Source of the DNA: Cudoniella acicularis
Taxonomy: Eukaryota > Ascomycota > Leotiomycetes > Helotiales > Helotiaceae
Reading direction: 5' to 3'
Assembly (NCBI GenBank): GCA_013054445.1
Contig: JAAMPI010001245.1
Coordinates: 1-17,136, forward strand
Length of the DNA: 17,136 nucleotides
The position numbers and the translations under genes were made by a program. Of the stretch, positions 9,073 through 17,136 are shown piece after piece. Numbering within the stretch: position 1 is the first letter of the stretch; each line of letters starts with the position of its first letter. The notes under the pieces were generated by a model. It was given only the letters and a program-made list of their open reading frames with translations, was not told where the DNA came from and did not search any database.

Positions 9073-10389
9073 ATGAGAGTTTCTTCTCCCCCAACCAAAG
9101 ATTACGATGTCGGGTGGATTTGTGCCATTGAAAACGAGTACTCAGCTGTTGGAGAGCTGCTCGACGAAGAATTCAATTCTCCTTCCGGTCTATCAATCCA
9201 CGATGTCAATGCTTACATCTTTGGTCGAATCGGGGACCATTATGTGGTGGTAGCTTGTCTTGCCATGGGCAAATACGGGCTTGCGTCTGCTGCATCTGTT
9301 GCAGGAGACATGCTGCGCAGCTTCCCAGACATTCGTATTAGATTAATGGTGGGCATCGGTGGGGGTGCACCAAGTAAGAAACACGATGTCCGACTCGGCG
9401 ATGTTGTCGTGAGCACGCCTATGGGGAAAAGAGGAGGGGTGGTTCACTATGAATTTGGCAGTACTGTTCAGGACAAAATGTTCCAGTGTAAGGGATCGTT
9501 TGATGCGCCAGCACCCATATTGCTGCATGCCATGCAGAAACTCAACTCTTTGCATGAACGCCAGGGACATAAAATTGCATCAACCATCGAAAGCATAACC
9601 CGAAGAAGCATACGACTGTAAAAGAAATTTTCGAAACCTGACTCACGTACAGACGTCCTATACCGATTGTCGTTTGTTCACCCAAATGATGATCAGAGCT
9701 GTATAGAGATATGTTCCCAACAACCCGATCAAATTGTGCAACGACCTAGCCGTGATCCGAACAATAGTGATCCAGTCATCCATTACGGCTTGATTGGGTT
9801 CGCCGATCGATTGATAAAAGACGCTTACTTCCGCGACCACTTGGCAGACACCGAAGGAGTATTGTGCTTCGAGATGGAAGCGGCAGGTTTGATGGACCGG
9901 TGCCAGTGTGTTGTTATTCGCGGCATTTGTGACTATTCAGATACGCACAAAAACGATACATGGCAAGGATATGCGGCCCTAACTGCAGCGGCATATGCAA
10001 AAGAGCTGCTCAGAATGATACCAGGAAACAGAGTCTCTGAAGGTCTGATCTCAGTCGCAACATACAACCCAAAATACGCTTTCGGCATAAACGCTTCAGG
10101 TTCTAGATCCAATGAACTTGAGGCTCTTCTCGAGAACTTAGCACGACGAAAGGGGATTCAACTGAACTGGAAAACATCTATCGTGGATCTACTGAAGCTG
10201 CTGGATCTAAATTCTGACATTGAGCACCGGAAGCTTCTAGCGCGCGAATTGAATATCGGTGTTGCTCAAGATGGCAACGCAAAGCAAAATGAAGCCCTTC
10301 GCCGAGCAATGATGGCGGAGCTTGGTAAGAATGGCGGCACGGTGCCAACTAGGATCACGAATGCCTTGAAAAATAGTGGGGCCGTATGA
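9073..10389 (+). CDS. Nucleoside phosphorylase-like protein with C-terminal DUF3597-like domain, in-frame TAA
   Basis: The ATG at 9073 opens a frame of 438 codons plus stop, broken by one TAA. Residues about 10-320 are a PNP/UDP-phosphorylase-type domain in its fungal form: YDVGWICAIENEYSAVGELL, VGIGGGAP (phosphate loop), RLGDVVVSTP, CFEMEAAGLMDRC and VIRGICDYSDTHKN, then AAYAKELL. In other fungal proteins this domain cleaves nucleosides and is a common effector module of NLR-like receptors. Residues 364-421 form a small helical domain resembling DUF3597 (LNWKTSIVDLLKLL through AELGKNGG). The TAA at 9619-9621 sits between RSIRL and KKFSKPDSRTD in the same frame; family proteins run straight through here, so it reads as a nonsense change. 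The only available intron (9617-9651, 35 nt) would shift the frame. Translation probably stops early, or needs readthrough. Confidence 0.75.
9619..9621 (+). other. In-frame TAA inside the phosphorylase gene
   Basis: It is codon 183. Upstream and downstream segments share one frame and both match the family. CAA to TAA, a CpA to TpA change, would create it. Confidence 0.75.
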
Positions 10390-10411
10390 ACAAGAGAAGT
10401 GGCTAGGTGGG

Positions 10412-10443
10412 AGGGGGAGGAGTGGGTGGTGGTTTTTCCCCCT
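10412..10443. repeat. 7-bp inverted repeat between convergent genes
   Basis: AGGGGGA (10412-10418) and TCCCCCT (10437-10443) flank a G-rich loop of GGG/GG runs. It lies between the 3' ends of the phosphorylase and phosphotransferase genes, just before an A-rich AATAATAAAA stretch that suits polyadenylation. A transcription-end or G-quadruplex role is possible but unproven. Confidence 0.35.
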
Positions 10444-10552
10444 ATATCTTGTCCTTCGTCAAATAATAAAAATTATCAATACAGATCATTGAGTTATGAG
10501 AGAACCAGAGGGAATCAAACCAACAATCCATACCAACCCCCAACCATGCCCA

Positions 10553-11519
10553 TCAAGCCGGTCCAGTCTTTGCCTCGCTCCACTCTATAAACACCTCTTC
10601 TTGGCGACTAAACCCCCTCCCCACGAGCGCCTCCACAAACACCCTACTCCACCTCTTCCGTTCTTCGGGATCGACGGTAGGCTCACTCAATCTATACGCC
10701 TAATTAGTAGCCGGTCTCGTTGTGACCCAAAAACTCGGAAAATAAGCAGCCGCTTCCCAGTCAATGATCGCAATAACTCTTTCCCCATCATCAGAAACCA
10801 GGATATTAGTTGGTCCAAGATCACAATGATAGAATGAGAGAGCATCATTAAAGTGCGGAATTGGTTCAGCTGAGATTTTCGACATGTATGCTTTCAATTC
10901 TGTGCTTGATAAGGGACCAAGAGTCATTGGCAGCCAAGTCGGGTTGGACGCGGGAGGACGGCCCATGAGCCAGTACTCAAAAACCCCGCATCCAGAGAAT
11001 GATTCGTATCTTGAAGACGTCTTTTGTGCAAGAGTCAAGCAATATTCTGCGCTGCCCAGCGGAAAGTTCAGGCCACGCTTCGTTCAACGTTCGGCCGTGG
11101 ACCCTTTTCAAAATCAAGAACGTCCGGTTGATAGACCTGTCAATCCACGAGTATATAACTTCGGGAACTGGGACAGGGGAAATTTTCGGCAACGAAATTG
11201 ATGGTAGCAGCTTCAAGTTGCCGGTCTTCACACCATCCTTTCACTTTGCAAATTGCTTCGTTTCCAAGAACCCAGATCGCGCCTCCTGTGCCGCATTCTT
11301 TGATCCGGTCGATTGCTGGATCGCCTTCACTCTTGAAGGGCGCAAGAAGTAGTTCGTCTCGGGGGAGGGTATGGAATGTGTTGATGCCGTCTTGCCAGGA
11401 ACTATGCTGTTGAGAGGTTGCTCGTCGTGAGTTTTGAATTTGATGCACATGTGACTGGGGCCAAGAGTCCATAGTTGAGGATTGATTCGTTTTACGGACT
11501 CGCGCGCTGGTGGTTCCAT
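10553..11519 (-). pseudogene. APH-type phosphotransferase (protein-kinase fold) pseudogene
   Basis: Pieces in order on the minus strand: a start at 11519 (MEPPARESVKRINPQLW), then AICKVKGWCEDRQLEAA, PVPEVIYSWIDRS, LKRVHGRTLNEAWPELS, CLTLAQKTSSRYES, the catalytic HCDLGPTNILV (HxDxxxxN), and the metal-binding IDWEAAAYFPSFWVTTRP. Family members, usually called aminoglycoside or choline/hydroxyurea phosphotransferase-like in fungi, have unknown small-molecule substrates. The frame breaks near 11361-11365 (five-base homopolymer), near 11172-11179, and near 11049-11056, where some residues seem missing. TAG at 10702..10700 then interrupts a frame that goes on with AYRLSEPTVDPEERKRW to a TGA at 10555..10553. 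The catalytic motifs survive, but no continuous protein can be made. A 5' UTR intron (11524-11596) supports the start. Confidence 0.75.
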
Positions 11520-11523
11520 TTCA

Positions 11524-11596
11524 CTGTATCAATTAGCACATGCATGCTATTATATCCCCAAACGGTTGGCTAGCGCTGCCTTTTGCTAAAACTTAC
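11524..11596 (-). other. Probable 5' UTR intron of the phosphotransferase gene
   Basis: Donor GTAAGT at 11596, branch-like GCTAAT and acceptor ATACAG ending at 11524, three bases before the context of the ATG at 11519. 73 nt. Confidence 0.45.
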
Positions 11597-11597
11597 C

Positions 11598-12315
11598 AAA
11601 ACATTTTTCTTTTGCTGGATTCGGATGCCGTCCTGTAATATTCGTTCGAAAGGGAATTGGGTGACGTTTAATTACGTGCATATGCTCCCCGGATTGTGGA
11701 AGGTGTAAGGCCCGAAGAAGGAAGGTAATCAAAGAGGTGCGTACTGCGCAGATACATTTGAGAAGGAGATCGAGAAGATTGCAAATTAAGTTGCTACGCC
11801 GTACCATAACTTATATTTATTGCGTTTATGCAGGCGGCCTCGACACCGCACACCGCTCCGGACGGTCAAGCTGAACAGCCACATGTTAACAACTTGAAGT
11901 CGAGTTTTTGAATTCAATTCAAAGTCCAGCAGCCTGTTTGAGGTCAGAGAAACTTCAGCCTTGGGAAAATTCCCTTAAATCATGATTTGATTTCTATTTC
12001 CTAACGCAAGGACAGCTGACTAGAGTCATAAAGAAATTCGACCTATATATTATAAGCATTGGATTATGGATGTCAAGCAACAAGTTTAAAGGAAACACAA
12101 AGATAGCAGTAAGTTTAGAGCCACGTTACCAGGTACTACAACTTACGATCCCATGCTGATATCGAAAGATCTCGCAGACATAGCACAATTTATATCCATT
12201 GATTAAAGTCGAATATATACTTGAGAATTCATCAATATAGATTTAGCAGAGATCGAGTTCCGCTTATCCAAGCGCTGTATCATCCTCCAACAGCCGCAAT
12301 CCACCACTGCAAGAC
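11598..12315. other. Intergenic, no gene seen
   Basis: This lies between the phosphotransferase leader and the permease 3' end. An open frame at 11807..11598 ends on the donor of the 5' UTR intron but does not join the downstream frame in phase, so I treat it as leader sequence. The rest is AT-rich without coding character. Confidence 0.45.
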
Positions 12316-14290
12316 TTAGAAAAGAGCATGGAAAACTCGGAGGGGAGCGTTTTTCCATGTCTTCTTTGGTGGCATGTCATCAGGATCAAGGTTGATTGAT
12401 CGTCTGCCGGACGTAATATCCATGTCCTGTGCAGAGATCCACAGCTTCCATTCCTGAGAATAGAGCTTGTATCCAACGTACAGCGCGATGATGATAGGTG
12501 CTGCCAAGTAGGTTTCGAAGAATGCTTCAGCATTGGGGCTTGCTCCAACAGGCTTAAAAGTGTTAGTAATGAACACGAGAAGGTCAAGGATGACTTACGT
12601 AGAGTGAAACGTAGAAGGTGGCAATCATGCAAAGGATGTTCAAGAGCAGTCCGTACCAACTTCCCGCAACACCAAACATTGCCTCGTAGGGAAGTTCGGC
12701 CTTTAAATGGCCCTGGACCTTCCAAGCATGGCGGAAACGAATATGTGCTAGGCAGATGGCCGCCCAGATGAAGAAGAATGACAATCCAGACAGAGCCAAA
12801 AGCCAATTGAAGACGGTGTTTTCATTGTTTGATTCACCGATGAATGCCAGGAGACCAAAAGCAAGTTGGACAATCACGCCGTAGATGGGTCGGCCCTTCG
12901 AGTCAACGTAAGCCAGTGCTTTGGGACCCATTCCTCGCTCAGCAAGAGCTTGCATGGTTCGTGTGGAGCCAAATGTGCATGAGTTTGCGACGCTGATGAC
13001 CGAAACTGTGATGATAACGTTGAAGATGGATGGGAGAGCTTTGATTCCCGCTAGTTCAATAGCAATGACGAATGGTGAGTATTTCGAGTTAGCCCCGGTA
13101 GAGTTCAGAAGATTTTCGTTCGTGTATGGCACAATCAAGCCTAAGATGAAGAGCGAGACAACATAGAAGAACGAGATACGCCAGAACACTTGCTTAGTAG
13201 CAGTTGGGATGGACTTTCTGGGGTTCTCAGCTTCTGCAGCCGCCAATCCAACAAGTTCTGTGCCGCCAAAAGCAAACGCAGCAACTACGAAGACGGAACA
13301 GAACCCTTGGAAGCCATTGGCAAATGCACCAGGGTTATCTAAAAGCATACAGTTAGTTTGCTGACCCACGAAATAAATGGAACATTTGCGCTTCGCAGAA
13401 TTATGAGAAGTTGGAAAAGGGAGCTTACACCAATATTGAGCTCCTAGATATCCTTGAGAGCCAGTGCCACCACAATCGATCACGATTCCAAGAATGATGA
13501 AGCCAATGCAGCCCAATACCTTGATCGTACTAAGGACAAACTCGACTAGTATTTATCAGCAAAGCCCCATCCATAATTTGATCCGGACAACCAACCTTCT
13601 CCGTATCCACGAACTCCAAAGATTTGGATGACGAAGAGGAGTACCAGGAACATTGTGATCCAGACACCGATATTTACGTCATCCCGCCAGAATTGTATCG
13701 TAATTCCAGCAGCTGTAAGTTCGAAGGGAAGAACAGTCAACCATCCGATAGCATAATCCCAGCCTACAGCAAATCCACTATTATTCTGCGTTAGGCGCAA
13801 TCCTTGAGGGTTTTTCCAAGATAGACTCACACAGATGGGTCCACGAAGCGGACAATGTATGTGAAGAATGCTCCATTGACTGGAAACAGGACCGCAAGTT
13901 CTCCCAAGGCCTGGACTGTGACAAGCAGCATAGAACCGACAATGATGTAGCCAAGAACCTAAAATTAGTTAGGATATTCCTCCCACAAGGAAACTGGCCA
14001 GCGAGAGCTATACTCACCAAGCTTGCTGGTCCTCCAGTTGAGAGTGCGCTGCCAGAACCGACGAAAAGACCGGCACCAATTGCACCACCTCGAAGATGTT
14101 AGTATGTCGGTATGGAATTGGAATAAGATCGTGTACCAATAGCAATCATTTGCATATGGCGGCCCTTGAGCTCACGGGCCAAAGGAGCGGTAGCAACCAG
14201 AATGCCATGATCTGCAGTCTCAACATCGGCACTTGCGGGGGCGTATGGAGCTGTCTCCTTGTCGCTCACCTCCTTAGGAGAGTCCGACAT
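12316..14290 (-). CDS. Amino-acid permease, AAT/YAT family, seven exons
   Basis: Exons: 14290..14137, 14088..14018, 13958..13831, 13777..13596, 13545..13429, 13338..12599 and 12552..12316, joining to 542 aa without a stop. It is a plasma-membrane amino-acid/proton symporter of the AA_permease (PF00324) family. The N-tail (MSDSPKEVSDKETAPYAPAS) is cytosolic and hydrophilic. LKGRHMQMIAIGGAIGAGLF is the family signature before and in TM1. GFAVGWDYAIGWL, AFAFGGTELVGLAAAEAENP and IPTATKQVFWRI are typical inner motifs, and about 12 hydrophobic segments can be counted. The C-tail carries charged residues and ends FHALF. All introns have GT..AG ends (46-90 nt) and their phases agree. The exact amino acid transported cannot be told. 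Upstream GATA sites fit nitrogen control. Confidence 0.9.
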
Positions 14291-15388
14291 TGTTGCGATG
14301 GTATATTGTATTGCACTTGAAGAAAACAGATGATGAAGTCCAGATTCCAAGAGGCTTCTAGCGGACTTCCATCGTGGGCAGGGGCCGTGGTTATAAGGGA
14401 GTCGCACGACCGGGTAAGATACACAATTGAGGAGACGTTCCACATAGAGAGTCAAGCTCGCGGGGACGATAAGAGCTCTTGATTTGTGCAGATCTGGCCT
14501 ACCAGCACACATGATCCCTCGCGTGCCTTGTGCGGCATGATTCTCTGTTCTTCAATCTCAATTCGATAAAATATCGGCGGGTGTCTCTGATTTGCGCAGG
14601 TCTGGCCACCGGGATTACCGAGGATCATTTCCCACCGGCTTGCTGGATAAGAAGGGCAGGTCGTTGGGTAAAAAGATAAGGAAGCAAGTCGCTCAGAGAG
14701 TCTGCATCGGATGATGTAAATGGGATAAAGATGGAGGGTTGTCGTTGGTAGGGAATTGTCTCGCCTCGCGAACCCTGGAAGACACCCCGGTGCTGTGCGC
14801 CACCAGATCCAACAGGGACTTCTCTCTGGGATACAAGCTTTGATTGACCCGTCCCGATCATGTCTGGTTCCAACGGGTATGACTTGGCGGCGTAGCCCTT
14901 CCCCATGGAGAAAATCCCCACCTAAGAACCTGCCCCCTTCCAAACCAATTTTCTCGTGGTTGTGGCCATGGACGTGGGCGTGGATCAGTCTAACTACGGT
15001 ATCGCCGAAAGCCTGTTGTCTCAGCCGGTCTGTCAAGCGCCTAGATTTCCAGTTGTCATACCACAAAGCTTGTTGGTTGTCTCTCCTACCACGCAGAGAC
15101 TTCCGATTTGCAGCGAGTCGATCTAATGTCTAATAAAAACACTTTTTAGATCCACAGTAATGAGATAATTCCAACACTTTCGGCTCTACCTCGTAGCTAT
15201 AGCTAAAAGGAGGCAGTGGCGCTTGAGATTGAAGTTTTGGAGTTTTCGATATCGGGGATGAGATGTTCTGGAAGTGCGGGATAGAACAACGCCACGGTAC
15301 AGTCGTACGACGAGATTTTACTTCTTATCGGTAACACCACCCGGACTCGAATGCTGGCTGGAATGTCTGCACCGTGCCCCAAAAAAAT
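14291..15388 (-). promoter_or_regulatory. Permease upstream region with GATA-factor sites and a 19-bp imperfect repeat
   Basis: HGATAR motifs occur at 14467-14472, 14564-14569 and 14674-14679, with further GATAAG at 14645-14650 and an opposite-strand TTATCG at 15326-15331. A 19-bp sequence occurs twice, at 14481-14499 and 14589-14607, differing at two positions (both transitions), each copy behind one of the GATA sites. AreA/NIT2-type GATA factors control permeases in fungi, so nitrogen regulation is reasonable. No protein-coding gene is evident in this stretch. Confidence 0.4.
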
Positions 15389-17136
15389 CTACTCATTTCG
15401 AAATCTGGAGTCCATCAGTCCTTCAATGTCTGTCGCAACTTTCCTTCGAGTTCTTCTTGCTTTCAAGATGTTCCATGGCACGATGTTATTGTAATCTCTA
15501 ATTTTTTCCGACATTGCTGTCAAGACTTGTACCATTCCAATATGTCTTTTGAGGTACCACAGTTGGTCTTTCAGAATTTTATTTGTCTCCTCATCCGACG
15601 GGTCTTCTTGCATTGCAAATTCAAGGGTGAGAGCCGCCACGCCAGCGGCAATAGGAGTGGCCACGGATGTGCCCGACATGACCTTCTCATCATCTTCTTG
15701 CCCCTTTTTGGCATTGTGCCACTTGATCCATGATGACTTCACATCTTCTCCGACGATACTGAAATTGGGAGACGAAGGTTGGATTGGAGGATTAAATCCA
15801 GAAGGCACGCCATCTCCGTTTGCTGCATTGATGCAAATAACCCCGGGCATATCAGCTGGAAATGCTGTGCGTAGTCGTGAGCCGTTGTTGGAAGCCGCCG
15901 CAAAAAAAAAGCACTGGCATTTTCAGGGCATTCTCAATAGCCTCCTGGACTTCTGGCACCCAGCGGCGAAACCCAAGTGACATTGTTATGATATCGACGT
16001 TCCAGTTCTTCTTGCCATCGCTGTCAACTCCACTGCAAGATGCACGATTGATTGCCTTGACGATCGTTGCGGGATCCGGATTACCTTGGAAATCTTTCAT
16101 TACTCTCGCAACATAAATATCTGCTTCCAGAGCAACCTTTCTGAGAAGTCCGACACAATGCGTGCCGTGACCACATACATCATGACCTTTCCCACCTGGA
16201 TCGAGAAAATCTTCGCACTTTTTCAGTCGAGCCTTCGATAAATCATCTTGGAACGAGCGATGCTGCCGATCAATCCCTGTGTCAAGTATCGCTATTTTGA
16301 CTCGTTTCCCTCTGGTTCTTTGCAGAGGTTTCAAGAGGGCATGGCTATTCCTAATCAGGTCGCGAAACCACAAATTAACGGTATTCGCGCTGTCCTTGTC
16401 AGTTTTCATTTTTTAATTTTTATTTAGATACCTTGGGGCAATGAGCTAGAATTTACTGACCTTTTTTCGTCATCAGTGCCTTCATGAGTATCAAACAATG
16501 CCAATGGATATGCCCCTAGTCGCGGGGTTGTAAGCTGAAAAACGTAAATATATAAAAAGATAGAGAACCTACGTGTGCTTTACTCGGGCGGAAGGCTCTG
16601 TTCATACGCAAATGCAGTAAAGTTTGACGTTGAAGGCATTGCATTCGTGATTTCTCTATCATCGCTGCCAAAAGTTGCCTGGCGAACCGTTAAATGTGTT
16701 TTCTCAAATCTGAACGCAGATTAAAGACAGTCTTACATGCTCATTGATGCTCGGCCATGAGCCCGGTACTGGGGGCGAATGTGATAGTTGATTGTCCGTG
16801 GCAGGACTCCAGCTTGGTTCGTGATCACTCGAATTGTGAGGTAGTCCATACGCTGCCTCAACGGAATTTCCAAAGGCGAGTTTGCCCTGTGAAAGATCAC
16901 TATTCTGATGGAGGCTCTTACGTAAAAGTCCATCGTCAAAACTGGCTCTTGGGCGAACGGGCTCAGGTAAGGTCTTCCACTCGGAAATCGAGGGTTTTTG
17001 ATGTCCCAAACTGCTCCTATGTCAGTTCCTGAAAGCATGAAGGGGTCTATAAATAAAATTCGAACCTCGAAGCGGGACGAGAGATCTCGAATCTCTCCCC
17101 GCCAGGCAAACCAAGTAGCGCAGGATTTTTAGGATC
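15389..17136 (-). CDS. Subtilisin-like (S8) serine protease, multi-exon, frameshifted, cut by the right edge
   Basis: The main exon is 16389..15389. The catalytic triad is visible: Asp in AILDTGID, His in GHGTHC and Ser in GTSVATPIAAG. The oxyanion Asn lies in AASNNG. The last of these is reached only after a one-base shift in a run of nine T (minus strand; 15902-15910): eight T would keep LFFAAASNNG in frame with DMPGVICINAANG. Upstream exons: 16534..16461 (LGAYPLALFDTHEGTDDEK), joined by a 71-nt intron with a CTGAC branch, then 16680..16573 and a piece at 17010..16736 continuing past the edge. One frame through these pieces keeps all intron phases consistent; the 38-nt intron 16535-16572 is short and uncertain. 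The catalytic exon resembles S8 modules of fungal NLR-type and DUF7580-containing proteins rather than secreted proteases, and no signal peptide is seen. The N-terminal region is incomplete. Confidence 0.72.
15902..15910 (-). other. Homopolymer frameshift in the S8 protease gene
   Basis: Nine A on the plus strand. Before the run the frame encodes ENALKMPVLFF; after it, the family sequence continues only one base off. A length of eight restores the family sequence. Confidence 0.7.
17072..17102. repeat. Strong hairpin at the right edge
   Basis: GCGGG and GAGAGA pair with TCTCTC and CCCGC around a 7-nt loop, with a two-base bulge: 11 base pairs in 31 nt. It lies in or next to the proposed first visible exon of the S8 gene, so it may be chance within coding sequence. 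Confidence 0.4.

Noticed and set aside
9667..10389. A separate second gene covering the phosphorylase C-terminus
   Set aside because: It has no ATG at its start, is in the same frame as 9073-9618, and the family sequence runs across the stop. It is one gene with a nonsense codon.
14452..15133. Long open frames on both strands upstream of the permease
   Set aside because: They are GC-richer chance frames without motifs, overlapping each other on opposite strands, and they cover the likely promoter.
16390..16409. ATG at 16409 as the S8 protease start
   Set aside because: It lies inside a 71-nt intron with GTCAGT donor, CTGAC branch and CAG acceptor. Splicing joins DDEK to the protease exon in phase.
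16704..17009. Disordered Ser/Pro-rich reading (YGLPHNSS...) of the exon near 16736-17010
   Set aside because: Its frame cannot continue into the next exon with matching phase and then reach the catalytic exon, while the alternative frame can. It is not excluded outright because the gene is cut by the edge.

Overview
The window reads as filamentous-ascomycete nuclear DNA, most like a leotiomycete-type genome, though I cannot name a species. The grounds are short spliceosomal introns (about 46-90 nt, GTRNGT donors, CTRAY/CTAAC branch sites, YAG acceptors), fungal-only protein families, AT-rich intergenic tracts and a tRNA-like unit followed by a Pol III T-run. There is no bacterial operon layout.

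Layout, left to right. At the left edge the first codons of a minus-strand gene (ATG at 21..19) lie behind a TATA box and a heat-shock-type element. A 2EXR-domain protein follows (minus, 2200..1286). Then comes a tRNA-like gene with an insert of about 113 nt (2913..2729). A five-exon minus-strand gene (5480..3683) encodes a STAND-type helical N-terminus, a ubiquitin-like ULD domain and a Cys-rich tail. After an AT-rich spacer comes a divergent pair. On the minus strand is a GIMAP/AIG1-like GTPase (8008..6636). On the plus strand is a nucleoside-phosphorylase-like protein (9073..10389). An APH-type phosphotransferase relic (minus, 11519..10553) converges on the phosphorylase gene. A seven-exon amino-acid permease (minus, 14290..12316) follows. 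The right end holds a subtilisin-like S8 protease gene (minus, 15389 to beyond the right edge).

Main observation. The GTPase and the phosphorylase are different enzymes, divergently transcribed from a roughly 1 kb shared upstream region. Both end in the same small domain: 58 residues align without gaps, with 21 identities by hand count. The domain looks like DUF3597, which I know mainly from bacteria. This suggests a two-protein module in which a shared C-terminal domain couples a switch GTPase to a nucleoside-acting enzyme. The neighbours (S8 protease, ULD/STAND-type protein) belong to families used as modules in fungal NLR-like immunity and incompatibility proteins, so the locus may be a defence-type island.

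Second observation. The accessory genes carry lesions. The GTPase has one in-frame TAG, the phosphorylase one in-frame TAA, the S8 gene a one-base poly-T frameshift, and the phosphotransferase three frame breaks plus a TAG. The permease, ULD and 2EXR genes can be read intact after splicing. Either the accessory block is decaying in this strain, or some of the lesions are sequence errors.
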